The notes beneath the pieces are model-generated. The model was not told the DNA's origin. It searched no databases and saw nothing but the letters and a program-made list of their open reading frames with translations. A DNA stretch of 64,000 nucleotides from Metridium senile (lineage: Eukaryota > Cnidaria > Anthozoa > Actiniaria > Metridiidae), in the NCBI GenBank assembly GCA_949775045.1, contig OX459108.1, forward strand, positions 6,389,961 through 6,453,960. Direction: 5' to 3'. Made by a program: the position numbers and the translations under genes. Shown here piece after piece: positions 1 to 12,730 of the stretch. Position 1 is the first letter of the stretch. Every line of letters begins with the position of its first letter.

Positions 1-290
1 GTATTTTCCCGGGGGGGGGGGGGGGCATCTCGGGGGGAAGGGGGGGGGGGGGCTAATAGTCGAAAATAAGACCCCCGCGTACCTTTTAGGGTCTCGAACT
101 GGCACCGTACCTTTTAGGGTCAGTTTTCGAATTTAAGGTTATACATATTGAAATATTTTTAAATGTGGTCGCACCTTTTAGGGTCTGAAATCAGTATCTG
201 AGTTAATTTATGCGTACCTTTTAGGGTCATTTTCAAAACCGTCCGTTTCATCCCTAGCCATTTTTGAAGGGAGTCCCCCCGGGCCTATTT
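1..290. repeat. G-run-bounded repeat with TACCTTTTAGGGTC motifs
   Basis: The block starts with a CCC-poly(G) run and ends near a GGGAGTCCCCCCGGG motif. Inside are four copies of a (G)TACCTTTTAGGGTC-like motif near 79, 106, 171 and 213. The same block recurs at about 9600-9870 and 15580-15840, each time opening a GPCR-bearing duplicated unit, so it marks unit borders. It has no coding potential. It may be a small dispersed element, since its ends are weakly inverted, but I cannot name a family. Confidence 0.6.
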
Positions 291-1329
291 TGACATCATC
301 TTCACCTGTTCAACTGTAATGTCAGATCATAAAAAAGTAATTTATATATATTTGATTTATTTGTTTTTTGTTTATTAATTTTTCTTTTATATACGTTTCG
401 CCTTACAGTGTGCTTGAGGTATGATGGATTGACCCCATTATAATGTCAATAATACTGGCTCATTCTAATGCTTAATATTGTTTTATTTCCTCATTTCCTA
501 GCTGTTTGGCAGCTAGCAGAGTGGAACTTGAGCAGAAATGGTCATGGTACCAAACGTGGAGTTTTTGGGCACTTTGTTTAGAAGAATAATTTACTTTACA
601 GAAATGATGTGTTAAATCTGAAAATATATTCAAAGAGCAGTTGAATCAAGTCGAACTTTGATGGCCTTATTTTAGCTGGATTGATCAAACATCAAGAGTT
701 GCTAGTCAATACATTCTTTTATCGATCTAGACAGTTATTTGAGCAACCCGTATGCATTTAGTAGTTCATATATATTGGCAGCATTTGCACCTGTTCACTT
801 GAAATGTCAGATCATGAAAAAAGTAATTTATATATATTTGATTTATTTGTTTTTTGTTTATTAATTTTTCTTTTATATACGTTTCGCCTTACAGTGTGCT
901 TGAGGTATGATGGATTGACAACAATATAATGTCAATAATCCTGGCTCATTCTATTGCTCACTATTGTTTTATTTCTTCATTTCCTAGCTATTTCGCAGCT
1001 CGCAGAGTGGAACTCGAATAGCGGTCCGTATACATGATTGATTATAATCTAAATTGAGAGGTCTTTGAAATGAGCTTTCTAAGCACAAACAAATGATGTC
1101 ATGGGTACAAAAACATCGATTTTGAAAATAATAAATTTCATTGATGTTGTATTGATGTTGTAGGTACAATTTGTCATATTTTAGAAGCCAAATCTGCGGA
1201 CATATTACTGGGCTTTGAAAAACTGCTTTTGAAAATCACGAATCACAAGCAACAGCACAACCGACAGCAAAGCTATAAATATATAAAATCGTTAAAAAGT
1301 CCTAAAAACAGATGAAAAATAGGATAAAA

Positions 1330-1750
1330 CTTACATTGAACTAAAATGAAATCTGAGGAAGGGGCCTTTCTTGAAATTTACTAATGGAGTTACAATGAAC
1401 TAAATGTTCTTGCAGATTGTTCCATATACTAATATATCTTATAAAAAAGTAGTGTTTAAAAATATTAGTTCTAGCATATGGTGTCCAAATTTTGTGGTCA
1501 TGAGGAGACGTAGTACGACCTTTAGAGAATGTAAGGTAATTATGTAAATTAATTTTAGAAAAGCCATTTATAAATTTGAACAATTGAACTATGCTGAGAA
1601 ATTCACGGAGAGAGTTAAGACTTGGCCAACCAAGGTATTCAATAGTAGTCAATAGAACTGCCTAAAATCCATCTAGAGACATTCCTTTGTATTCTTTCAA
1701 GTTTATCCGATAGATGTTGTTGGTGGAGATTCCATACAGGGCAGGAGTAC
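1330..1750 (-). pseudogene. Non-LTR retrotransposon RT, C-terminal part (copy 1)
   Basis: This is the 3' half of the LINE remnant that continues at 5755-6905. A 4.0-kb TIR element separates the two parts. The readable peptide includes the aromatic-rich C-terminal region typical of CR1/Jockey-group reverse transcriptase proteins (FFIRYISIWNNL). Compared with copy 2 (11101-11560) it carries small indels that break the frame. It is not expected to be functional. Confidence 0.7.
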
Positions 1751-1970
1751 TAGGCCTGCCCCCGGACCTTAAATCACGCTAAATCGCCTTAAATCGCACT
1801 AAATCGCATTAAAACGCGCTAAATCGCATTAAAACGCCTAAAATCACTTAAAAACATTGCGACCCATTTTCATTATATTGATATATATATACTTGATTGC
1901 AGTATATGCACACCTTCTAGTAACTAAGGCTAATTATCTAAAAAGATGCAAACTAAAAACACTGCAATAA

Positions 1971-2113
1971 ATTATGAGAGTAGGTTTGAGGCCATGTACT
2001 ACTGTATGTATTTATTTGGGTCTTGAGTTTTTGTTGGACGCCGACATCATCAGAAGATAGATCCAAATAAATAAATACAGTATAGTACATGGCCTCAAAC
2101 CTACTCTCATAAT
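1971..2113. repeat. Hairpin inverted repeat inside the 4.0-kb element
   Basis: Two near-perfect inverted arms of about 50 bp surround a spacer of about 40 bp. The arms contain TTTGAGGCCATGTACTA and its complement. The structure would fold into a long hairpin and may be a small foldback MITE nested in the larger element. No coding content. Confidence 0.65.
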
Positions 2114-3261
2114 ACCTTCCAAAATGCTACTGAAGGACAACTTAATATTCTGCAATGAATGTTCTTATCCTTTTAAACACACGTAAATATAAAAAAAATC
2201 ATAAAAAGATACACCGAATAATAAGTTATTGGTATTATTATATAGACATAAACCACAACCTTTCTGAAATTGAGAATATGTAGTATAAAAGTAATTATAC
2301 ATGCATACCCTCAAGTACAGAATGATTGTGGTACACATTTATATATATACAGTCAAATATACAAATAAAAATGAGATGCAAAACTCAAAATACTAGTTTA
2401 TCTGGATGTTAATTAAATTAGATTTTTGTATAAATATGTGCTCAAATCCTTCTGCAATAGGATGTAATCATACATATATACGGTATATACAATATAAAAC
2501 TATTCCAGAAAGAGTTTAACTTATGAATACTGAATAGTACATTCCATGCAAGACCAAAATGCATTGCGCAGTTTATGCCATTATGTCTGTACAGTGTATT
2601 AGAGTTATGTTTTGTATATTAGCTTCATATGAAATGCAAATCAATCTATATTTGCTACCTTTGAAACCAACAATGTATTTCAGTCTTGGAATGCACAATT
2701 CAACATTTTTTGTGAAACTTCTACATGCAAATATACATAAAAGCACATTAAAAGTACTTAACAAAACTGCAAGAACATATTATTTATTTATAACATTTTA
2801 TAACAAATATTTATCATCAATCTAGCGAAATATGAAAGAAAATTGAAAAACAATTGATTAACATTTTATGTGGTTTTCACCGAACTATCTCGAAAACTTT
2901 ACTAGTAAATCTTATTGTACAAATCGAATCAAGTGTCAGAATTCTACTTACGTGAGCAGCATGCAGTCACACATTAATATGGTCAGTCACACAGTAAAAG
3001 GTCACCATCAAGCCATTGTAAGTTAATATCATTTGTTCAGCTTTACTTGTGCAAATAGGTTGTCTGCGTATTTTACATAAACGAGTGAAAAACACATGCA
3101 AATATAAAACACTTCAACTATCTTAGCTTGCTGTTCGCCATTTTAAATTGGTTTTGTGAGCCTGCGATAACACCGCACAGGTGTTTCTCCGTTGGGATGG
3201 GGGAGTGGATGGCAATCTCGAACCCCGAGCCTTCGTTCCTCTTGGCCAGCCGAGTAACGTA

Positions 3262-3960
3262 AGACTCTGGGGGACCGGAATTCTATGCTTATGCTGATTG
3301 GCCCTTGAAAATACAATGGTCAGACCGGAAACAGACGAAGTAAAAGCTCTGATTGGTCCATCATGTAAACAAATGTACCTTCAAAATGTAAATTTTACGA
3401 CGTCAACGGTGATAGAATATTAAATATCGTCGTTTATTTAATATTTACGAGTCGCGAAGCGAAGAGATGTTGTATCGCCGCTAAGCGATGATTATCGAGT
3501 CGCGAAGCAAATTAGAATACACACAAAATACTCCTTTAAACTATTCTAAACCTTGACAATCCTCAGACCTTTGGCATCCAGTTATTTACTAAAGGTCAAT
3601 CGTACCACGAAAGCAAACTAATAACCGTTGGAAAACTATAAATAAATCGACGGTTAAAGCGATCTGAATTGAAAGAGATTTAGACGCGTTTTTATATCAT
3701 TATATAAATCCTGATGGCCGTTAAAAAACCTTCCTAAACTTTAAATGTTTCATTAGTGAGGAAAATGTTTATATTTTGGCTTAGAAAATATTTAAAAATG
3801 CTACTAGCTAGTCAATAATATTTTGAATGTCATTAACGTACTAAGTAACACAGGATGCCCAAACCCATTATAATATAGATCATTATAATATTAACTAAGC
3901 ATGCGCATTCCAAACCGGAACTCCAAAATTGGAGCTGAAAATTCCGTTCCCCCAGAGTCT
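3262..3960. repeat. Candidate nested inverted-repeat element (0.7 kb)
   Basis: AGACTCTGGGGGACCGGAAT at the left is matched, with one mismatch, by the inverted copy at 3940-3960. The interval has no ORF and sits inside the 4.0-kb element. No target duplication was identified, so this is a weak call. Confidence 0.35.
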
Positions 3961-5754
3961 AATGTCGGGCGCCATAAGACCGCTGACAAAAAGCCAGACG
4001 TGACTCTGGGCTCGAGATTGAGTGGATGGAGGAGTGTCCAATTACTGGTCAATTTCATGAGAATTTCTGTCAAATCTGAACGGTAATATACATCGACTCA
4101 CTGAGTGAACTCTTGATTTGTAATACGAAGCTCAGAAATGGCCAACGAGGCTAACTCGCGGTATCGGCTAATCGATACTTCGTCAAAGGGTTGAAAAAAT
4201 TGTTTTACTCGATCGTCAAAGAAAAAGTTCTTATTGAGGGAGTCATAGCCGATAATATTATGACAGCACAGTAACACATGTCAGATAGGTCACATGTCAG
4301 GACTTAGCGTGAGAGACTGGGACAAATCAAAATGGCGGAATACTCGAACATACTGAGTTTTATTTTGAGCTTCTGTCATCTCCTGTAAATGTACTTACAA
4401 GAGATCATCTTGTAAATAAGATCAAAACCAGGAAGCAAGAAGGAAAAAAGACTTGCCACCTGCCACAGACATCACCTTCGAATAGTGGAACGTCCAAGTA
4501 TGCATCAAGTAAAGAAGTGGTTATTGCTGTAATTATCAGTCAGAAGAAGTATTTGAAGTGAGCATAAGAAAAAACACTTGCTTTTGGATCAAGGTATTTT
4601 GCTGTCTATACGATCTGGAGAACGTCAACAAATAGGATGGGTTCCTGAGAAAGATCCGAAAATGCACGCTGAGATTATTTATACATAAAAGATTAATTTA
4701 TGTATCAAAAACCAAGTTTTTCTGTAAGGATCATCAATGCGACAGGAAAAACAATTTCAGAAACATTTACACTAACTAACATCAAGATAAGATGAGACTT
4801 TAAATCTTCATCAGTGGTATGTAGAAATATTAGCTTTAATAATTTCGTTACTGTTCAGTCTCTGGTTTCAGAAACGTTTGTTTAATCTGGAAAAATATCT
4901 ACTACAATAAAGATTAGATTCTTATTGTTGGAGGTTAGCAATATTATACAAATTCAAACAAATGTTTCTTAGAAAATAGCCAGCAATCCTTAATGAAAGC
5001 ACCCAGAACGTATATAATTATTTAATTTATATGTAAGATTATATACAGAAAGATGTACAAAGGAAGTGTTGTTTAAAAGTTTTGATGATAAAAATATTCA
5101 AAATAAAAAAGATATAAAAATAATTGTTTTGCAACTGGTTTCATAGTATTAAACTATGTTAAAATAATTGATAATCATTGTTTAAAAGTGCTTTAATTGT
5201 TACGCTATTTGCACTCTATTCTATTGTTTTAACTAGCATCCTGTTGTACTATTTTGTATTTCATGGATATGATATTTGCACTCTAAATCAATTATGTAAA
5301 TGAATCACAGGCATTCCTTATATTAATATAAAACTGACCTTTATTGAATACAATTTTTGATGTAAAGTTTAAACTGGCCTTTGCTTACTAGAAGTATTAT
5401 ATTTAAATGATATTTTGAACAATGATACCTTTATTTTCAAATTTCCTTAAATGAACTTAAAATGTTGTTTATTTTTACAAAAAAAAATTACTTAAACCAC
5501 CAGAAAATGCATCTTCTTCACCATATATTTTCTTAAACATCCCTAAATCGCTGTAAATTGCTTAAAATTGCCTTATGGCGCCTCTGATTTTCTTATATTT
5601 TTTCTTAAATCGCCTTAAATCGCCTTAAACCGCACTAAAACGCCTTAAAACTTCACTCGAAGTTTGGCCATATTTTCTTAAATCGCCTTAAATCGCCTTA
5701 AATCGCTTTAAAACGCATTAAATTACTGCGATTTAAGGTCCAGGGACAGGCCTA

Positions 5755-6905
5755 GTACTCAATGATCGGGAGTACCATGGATTTATAGCCAGTAATAATC
5801 GCCTCTGAGCATTTTCCAAAAGTACGCTTTAATAAACCAATAATTTTGTTAGCTTTAGCGGCAACTGTAAGTATATGAGATTTCCAAGATAAATCAGATG
5901 ATAATGTGACTCCAAGGTGTTTTTGGGTATGAAATTGATCGAGTGATGTCGAGTTGATGTTGTAAGAGCAGGGTGTTGAATTTTTTGCTCTTGTGATTCT
6001 CATGCTTTTGCGTTTTGAGGCATTTATTTTCAAAAGCCATTTATTACACCAAATTGACATTTGTGATAAACTCTCTTGAATAGGACGAGAGACATCAGAT
6101 GGTTTGTCAGAGTTAATTGAACAATAGTGTGTCGTCAGCAAACATTTCACTGGCACATGATAAATGATTTGGTATATCGTTCACGTACAACAGAAACAGC
6201 ATTGGTCCAACAATACTTCCCTGAGGTACTCCGGACGACACCTTAGTCCAGTTCGAACTTTCACCCTCTAATACAACACGTTGATATCGTTCGTGCAGGA
6301 AGTCACTCAGCCACTCAAGAATTTGACCATGAATACCATATTGCTGTAGCTTTGAAATGACATGTACATGCAAAACAGAGTCGAACGCTTTTTTGAAATC
6401 CAAAATGAGACATCTGATGTTTTGCCCTTATCCAGAGCTGATGCCCATGTGTGAAATAACTGAAGGAGTTGGGATGTACACGAAAGGCCAACCCGTAATC
6501 CATATTGATGTTGACTGAGCAGAGTATGATCCTCGAGATAAGACAGGATGTGGTTGGCAACAAGTTTTTCCAGGGTCTTCATAACCAGAGAAGTGAGAGA
6601 CATTGGTCGATAATTAGTGACAAGTTCTTTTTTGCCTTTTTTAAATACTGGGGTAATGTTAGCACGCTTCTAGTCGGATGGTAACTTTCCTCTGTTGAGA
6701 GACAAGTTGAATAGGCACGAAAGTGAAGTCGAAATTGAAGGAGCCGCCTCACGAAGCAATCGTGCTGTTACGCCATCAGGGCCAGTAGCCTTGTTGATAT
6801 TCAGTCCAAATAATAATTTCTCAACATTTGCACTAGAGCACACAAGATCTGCAATGACGTCATCAGTGTAAAGTGATTGTGCATCAATATTTGAATCAGA
6901 TCTAG
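5755..6905 (-). pseudogene. Non-LTR retrotransposon RT, N-terminal and central part (copy 1)
   Basis: Conserved RT blocks are readable in broken frames. They include NYRxISLTSL near 6610, the LDFxKAFDSV-like block near 6390, SGVPQGSIVGPMLF near 6215, and the catalytic FADD box near 6140. Frameshifts separate these pieces. The FADD box, missing in copy 2, is present here. No endonuclease domain precedes the RT, so the element was 5'-truncated before the block duplicated. Its C-terminal part lies at 1330-1750 beyond an inserted transposon. Confidence 0.8.
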
Positions 6906-8398
6906 TGGATTCTGCTATGCTTGCCTCTCACACTGCGCTCGTTCCGTACTGTCAAGACCTCGGTCTGATATTTCCCCGTAGAGACCTCACGCTCGGTTAA
7001 TAATCCTTTATTATCATATCAAAATGAAATGTTATGACCTACGACTGAATATTAATTATACTCTCATGTGTTCTGACTTAAGAAAGACGGAGCGACATAA
7101 ACCCAACATTCAAGTTCTTTGCTTCAGCTAACTAGATTTTACGTAACTTTCTGGTTTTATTTTGTAAGTTATCCCGTCGAATAATCCAGCTTGCAACACG
7201 ATTTACAGTCATTTTGTAAGGTAAATAGAACATGACGAATTAAGTGCTTATATTAATGTCTTCACAGAATTCTCTGCTTAAAATCAATATTTATTATCCT
7301 TAAAATTAAGACACATTGAGCATAATATAGACTCACGGTCGTCAATAAAAGCCAATTTAATGCTATTGGGAGGATTTTAACCAGTTTTTTTGCGGGCATA
7401 AATCTTATCGAATTTTGTGATTCTGATGAAGAATGGTCGAGCCAACCCGTCATATTAGTTAAAGATAACCATTGCCCGCAAATGTTTTTCTTGTTTTGGT
7501 AATTTAAGACATAGATAAAGTTGTCTATTGGCCATTTTTGAAATTTTCAAAGTGAACATTCGAGATGTTTGAACCTAGAGATATTACAATACAATACAAT
7601 TACCGTGCTTGGTTACATTAACTGACATCTCAACTTTCTAGAAAATTAAGTTTTACATCTCTGCAATCAATAGTAAAGGTTTTCTGTTTCATTAATTAAA
7701 AATAAGGTATATTTTCGCTGATTTAAATTGTGGAAAATGGGTAGGGTCTAGGGGTGGTCTAGGGGTGGTCTAGCTTCCCACCAAAGTGACAGAGCCAACT
7801 GAGTTTCTGAGATAGTTTTAAAATAACTCACTAGGACCTATAATTGTACTAAGTTTGAGCAAAATCGGTGAACCCAAATGTAGGACCCACTGCCTGGTTT
7901 TGCCTGGTTCTATCATGGACACACTCTTACGAATTTAGAGAATATGTAGGCATACAAAACACACAAGGTCAAAATCAGGCCTTGAGAATCCTTGTGCCAC
8001 AAGTAACCCAATGGACACCAAGTCAACGTTCATTGATTTGGAGAAGAACTTGAGACGTATCGGCCATGATTAGTTTCGGCTTAAATTGTAAAATTAAAAA
8101 AACAAAAATAGTTGATTCTTGAACCATGGGTTGAATTAGTTAATCACTTACATAAACGTAACGTTTCACCTTTTTTGTGTGCAGAATTTCGTAGATCAAT
8201 ATTTGTTTTCTCCTTATACGTAGGATAATAGGGACTGAGAACGACGTCCCAAGTGTAGATGCAAAATGGAAGGTGATTTTAACGACTTTGGTACTAATAC
8301 TCACATTGTATCCACGCTTTACAATTTTTTACAATTACTAGTGTGGTTAATGCGTGGAATGCCTCTGAGACCAAAATGTTGCAACGGGAGAAACTCCT
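6906..8398. other. Spacer without recognisable gene
   Basis: The spacer is near-identical to 12730-14210 in copy 2. Short ORFs of about 60 codons occur on both strands but resemble no known protein. A TAGGGGTGGTC motif is directly repeated near 7747. I see no gene, RNA or TIR pair. Confidence 0.6.
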
Positions 8399-9042
8399 CT
8401 ACAATGCTGTGTTTGGTTTGTTATCCTCTTCCATAATTTTTCCCGATATAATACCAGGTCTTGATGTAACTGTTTCACAATTTTCCTGTTCTTGCTGCGA
8501 TGCAGTTGTTCTCATTTCTAGTGGATGAACACTCGTACAAACCAATCGTTTGGCTGCTTCTCGAAAGTCAGACAAAAATATCAAATACATTACAGGGCTG
8601 AAGCAGGAGTTGACGAAGGGGAGAAAAACTTCTAGATACTCAAACAAATACGAACCATAGCAGAAAACGGAATACATCATGGTGATGCTTTCAGGAAACG
8701 TTTTTAAAGCCTTCCAACACGCAAAAGGGAGATAGCAACTTGTATAAAGAATTAACGAACTCAAAACCATTTTCATTGCGCTAGCCATTCTCCTGGCCCT
8801 TGTTCGCCTTTGTATCTCAGGGAGACTGTCTTGAATGGTTTGTTGATTTGAAAGTCTTTTTAACGTTATTGTGCTAAGAATAAGTATTATACAAACCACA
8901 ACAAGGACAGTTGCAAATACAATTATTCGTAAAGTAAAAGGTTCTTCTAGTTCAATGCAGTGCCCTTTAGATATTGTTGTTGTTGGTATTGTAGTAGATG
9001 CCAGAGCAAATGAAGCCAGCCAAGAGAACATCAAATCTCTTA
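8399..9042 (-). pseudogene. Class A GPCR, 5'-deleted (copy 1)
   Basis: The frame encodes TM4 to the C-terminus of the receptor seen intact at 14211-15308. The TM6 motif CYLPF and the TM7 motif SPVMY are retained. Alignment with copy 2 shows a deletion of about 450 bp joining the TM4 coding sequence to a point just at the original start codon. The N-terminus and TM1-TM3 are therefore absent. The remaining 211 codons are almost identical to copy 2, so the deletion is recent. A truncated receptor of this kind would not be expected to signal. Confidence 0.85.
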
Positions 9043-9289
9043 GCAGTTATTCATAATATTTTGGGCACTTTGTTTAGAACTTTGATGAGCTTATTTCAGA
9101 GCTTTTTACAAGGCCCGTGTTTGGGAAGATATACACTCTTCCCTCGTTCAAATTATCTAGATGTTATGCTGGATTGATCACGCATCAAGAGTTGCTAGTC
9201 AATACCTTCTGTTATCGATTTAGTCAGTTATTTGAGTAACCCGTATACATTTAGTATGTCCTATATTCCCGGGGGGGGGGGGGGGGGGG

Positions 9290-9584
9290 CATCCTCGGGA
9301 ACCCAGGGGTATTCTTCTGTCGCTCGTTTCTCGCTTTCACAACATATACCCCTGGGAACGTAGTCTGTTGGAGCTTGTTCCGGAAGTCAAAATTCAGCTC
9401 TTTCCTGATTGGTCGACCTTATTAGGTCGACCAATGAAAATCAAGATAACTATTCAAAGAAAGTCGTTAAATAAGTTTGAATTTTGACTTCGGGAACAAG
9501 CTCCAACAGACTACGTTCCCAGGGGTATATGTTGTGGAAGCGAGAAACGAGCGACAGAAGAATACCCCTGGGTTCCCGAGGATG
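9290..9584. mobile_element. Foldback MITE with 105-bp arms
   Basis: The arms, at about 9290-9394 and 9480-9584, are almost perfectly complementary, starting CATCCTCGGGAACCCAGG. The central part includes a second small palindrome (GGTCGACCTTATTAGGTCGACC). It lies inside a poly(G) tract at the border of two duplicated units. It is non-coding. Family unknown. Confidence 0.8.
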
Positions 9585-10354
9585 GGGGGGGGGGGAACTC
9601 CCTTAGAAAATGGATAAGGGTGCTCGACGGAACTTTTAGGGTCAAAAATAAGACCCTCGCTTGCCTTTTGGGGTCTCGAACTGGCACCGTATCTTTTAGG
9701 GTCAGTTTTCGAACTAAAGATTATACATATTGAAAAATGTTTAAATGTGGTCGTACCTTTTAGTGTCTGAAATCAGTATCTGAGTTAATTTATGCGTACC
9801 TTTTAGGGTCATTTTCAAAACCGTCCGTTTCATCCCTAGCCATTTTTGAAGGGAGTCCCCCCGGGCCTATTTTGACATCATCTTCACCTGTTCAACTGTA
9901 ATGTCAGATCATAAAAAAGTAATTTATATATATTTGATTTATTTGTTTTTTGTTTATTAATTTTTCTTTTATATACGTTTCGCCTTACAGTGTGCTTGAG
10001 GTATGATGGATTGACCCCATTATAATGTCAATAATACTGGCTCATTCTAATGCTTAATATTGTTTTATTTCCTCATTTCCTAGCTGTTTGGCAGCAAGCA
10101 GAGTGGAACTTGAGTAGAAATGGTCATGGTACCAAACGTGGAGTTTTTGGGCACTTTGTTTAGAAGAATAATTTACTTTACAGAAATGATGTGTTAAATT
10201 TGAAAATATATTAAAAGAGCAGTTGAATCAAGTCGAACTTTGATGACCTTATTTTAGCTGGATTGATCATACATCAAGAGTTGCTAGTCAATACATTCTT
10301 TTATCGATCTAGACAGTTATTTGAGCAACCCGTATGCATTTAGTAGGTCATATA

Positions 10355-10613
10355 CACCTAATCCAAAAAACGTTGTCGGGTCCGCCGTACAGTCCTCGCG
10401 CCAAGACCGTGAAGGAAAACACAGTGAATATTTTGATGAGAGTGATAAAACAAGAAAATAAAAGTAGGCACAACACTATTTCGTCGAAAAAAGTACCACA
10501 CTAGAGTGTGAACATGCAAATAAATTAATTACTGATTAGATATAACCAATATCTTTCACAGTCTTGGCGCGAGGACTGTGCGGCGGACCAGACAACGTTT
10601 TTTGGATTAGGTG
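10355..10613. mobile_element. 259-bp TA-flanked MITE
   Basis: Inverted ends of about 58 bp start CACCTAATCCAAAAAACGTT and are flanked by TA on both sides. Copies 1 and 3 of the block lack the insertion at the equivalent site (near 770 and 16325). The TA target points to a Tc1/mariner-type transposase acting in trans. There is no ORF. Confidence 0.85.
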
Positions 10614-11100
10614 TATATTGGAAGCATTTGCACCTGTTCACTTGAAATGTCAGATCATGAAAAAAGTAATTTATATATATTTGATTTATTAATTTTTCTT
10701 TTATATACGTTTCGCCTTACAGTGTGCTTGAGGTATGATGGATTGACAACAATATAATGTCGATAATACTGGCTCATTCTAATGGTCACTATTGTTTTAT
10801 TTCCTCATTTCCTAGCTATTTCGCAGCTCGCAGAGTGGAATTCGAATAGCGGTCCGTATACATGATTGATTATAATCTAAATTGAGAGGTCTTTGAAATG
10901 AGCTTTCTAAGCACAAACAAATGATGTCATGGGTACAAAAACATCGATTTTGAAAATAATAAATTTCATTGATGTTGTATTGATGTTGTAGGTACAATTT
11001 GTCATATTTTAGAAGCCAAATCTGCGGACATATTACCGGGCTTTGAAAAACTGCTTTTGAAAATCACGAATCACAAGCAACAGCACAACCGACAGCAAAG

Positions 11101-12730
11101 CTATAAATATATAAAATCGTTAAAAAGTCCTAAAAACTGATGAAAAATAGGATAAAACTTACATTGAACTAAAATGAAATCTGAGGATGGGGCCTTTCTT
11201 GAATTTACTAATGGAGTTACACAATGAACTAAATGTTCTTGCAGATTGTTCCATATACTAATATATCTTATAAAAAAGTAGTGTTTAAAAATATTAGTTC
11301 TAGCATATGGTGTCCAAATTTTGTGGTCATGAGGAGACGTAGTACGACCTTTAGAGAATGTAAGGTAATTATGTAAATTAATTTTAGAAAAGCCATTTAT
11401 AAATTTGAACAATTGAACTATGCTGAGAAATTCACGGCGAGAGTTAAGACTTGGCCAACCAAGGTATTCAATACGTTCGTTGTAGTCAATAGAACTGCCT
11501 AAAATCCATCTAGAGACATTCCTTTGTATTCTTTCAAGTTTATCCGATAGATATTGTTGGTGGGGATTCCATACAGGGCACGCATATGATCGGGCGTACC
11601 ATGGATTTATAGCCAGTAATAATCGCCTCTGAGCATTTTCCAAAAGTACGCTTTAATAGACCAAGAATTTTGTTAGCTTTAGCGGCAACTGTAAGTATAT
11701 GAGGTTTCCAAGATAAATCAGATGATAATGTGACTCCAAGGTGTTTTTGGGTATGAACTTGGTCGAGTGATGTCGAGTTGATGTTGTAAGAGCAGGGTGT
11801 TGGATTTTTTGCTCTTGTGATTCTCATGCTTTTGCGTTTTGAGGCATTTATTTTCAAAAGCCATTTATTACACCAAATTGACATTTGTGATAAACTCTCT
11901 TGAATAGGACGAGAGACATCAGATGGTTTGTCAGAGTTAATTGAAGCAAACATTTCACCGGCACATGATAAATGGTTTGGTATATCGTTCACGTACAACA
12001 GAAACAGCATTGGTCCAACAATACTTCCCTGAGGTACTCCGGACGACACCTTAGTCCAGTTCGAACTTTCACCCTCTAATACAACACGTTGATATCGTTC
12101 GTGCAGGAAGTCACTCAGCCACTCAAGAATTTGACCATGAATACCATATTGCTGTAGCTTTGAAATGACATGTACATGCAAAACAGAGTCGAACGCTTTT
12201 TCGAAATCCAAAATGACGACATCTGATGTTTTGCCCTTATCCAGAGCTGATGCCCATGTGTGAAATAACTGAATGAGTTGTAGAGATGTACACGAAAGGC
12301 CAACCCGTAATCCATATTGATGTTGACTGAGCAGAGTATGATCCTCGAGATAAGACAGGATGTGGTTGGCAACAAGTTTTTCCAGGGTCTTCATAACCAG
12401 AGAAGTGAGAGAAATTTGTCGATAATTAGTGACAAGTTCTTTTTTGCCTTTTTTAAATACTGGGGTAATGTTAGCACGCTTCCAGTCGGATGGTAACTTT
12501 CCTCTGTTGAGAGGCAAGTTGAATAGGCACGAAAGTGAAGTCGAAATTGAAGGAGCCGCCTCACGAAGCAATCGTGCTGTTACGCCATCAGGGCCAGTAG
12601 CCTTGTTGATATTCAGTCCAAATAATAATTTCTCAACATTTGCACTAGAGCACACAAGATCTGCAATGACGTCATCAGTATAAAGTGATTGTGTATCAAT
12701 ATTTGAATCAGATCTAGTGGATTCTGCTAT
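11101..12730 (-). pseudogene. Non-LTR retrotransposon RT (copy 2)
   Basis: A 371-codon open stretch (11540-12655) followed by a 180-codon stretch covers the RT and C-terminal thumb of a CR1/Jockey-group LINE. Blocks seen are NKATGPDGV, an NYRQISLTSL block, LDFEKAFDSV and SGVPQGSIVGPMLF. The catalytic FADD box is gone: relative to copy 1, a 16-bp deletion near 11945 removes it. By chance this restores the downstream frame, so the open stretch is long but catalytically dead. No apurinic endonuclease domain is seen upstream, so the copy is 5'-truncated. Confidence 0.85.

Larger units (their letters stand above)
1747..5760. mobile_element. 4.0-kb TIR element with AAATCGC subterminal repeats
   Basis: The element interrupts the LINE remnant; copy 2 at about 11580 is the unoccupied site. 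Its ends are inverted repeats beginning GTACTAGGCCTG and continuing through a GGACCTTAAATCGC motif. Both subterminal regions are packed with degenerate 9-10-bp repeats of the TTAAATCGCC / CTAAAACGC type, at about 1770-1850 and 5540-5730. The flanking GTAC is palindromic, so the sequence cannot show whether it is a target duplication or part of the TIR. No long ORF or transposase is visible inside, so it appears non-autonomous. Subterminal repeat arrays recall hAT or CACTA elements, but I leave the superfamily open. Confidence 0.75.
61..9270. repeat. Segmental duplication, copy 1 of the GPCR-LINE block
   Basis: This block is collinear and nearly identical with 9643-15580. The order is CCTTTTAGGG repeat, 151-bp-type upstream unit, LINE reverse transcriptase remnant, an unidentified 1.4-kb spacer, and a GPCR. 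The length difference is accounted for by three events: a 4.0-kb element inserted here, a deletion of about 450 bp in this copy's GPCR, and a 259-bp MITE present only in copy 2. High identity in non-coding spacer indicates a recent tandem duplication. Confidence 0.85.

Noticed and set aside
984..1169. Conserved 61-codon minus-strand ORF repeated at 10812 and near 16527
   Set aside because: Conservation reflects block duplication; copies differ at the ends and no family or start context supports a protein.
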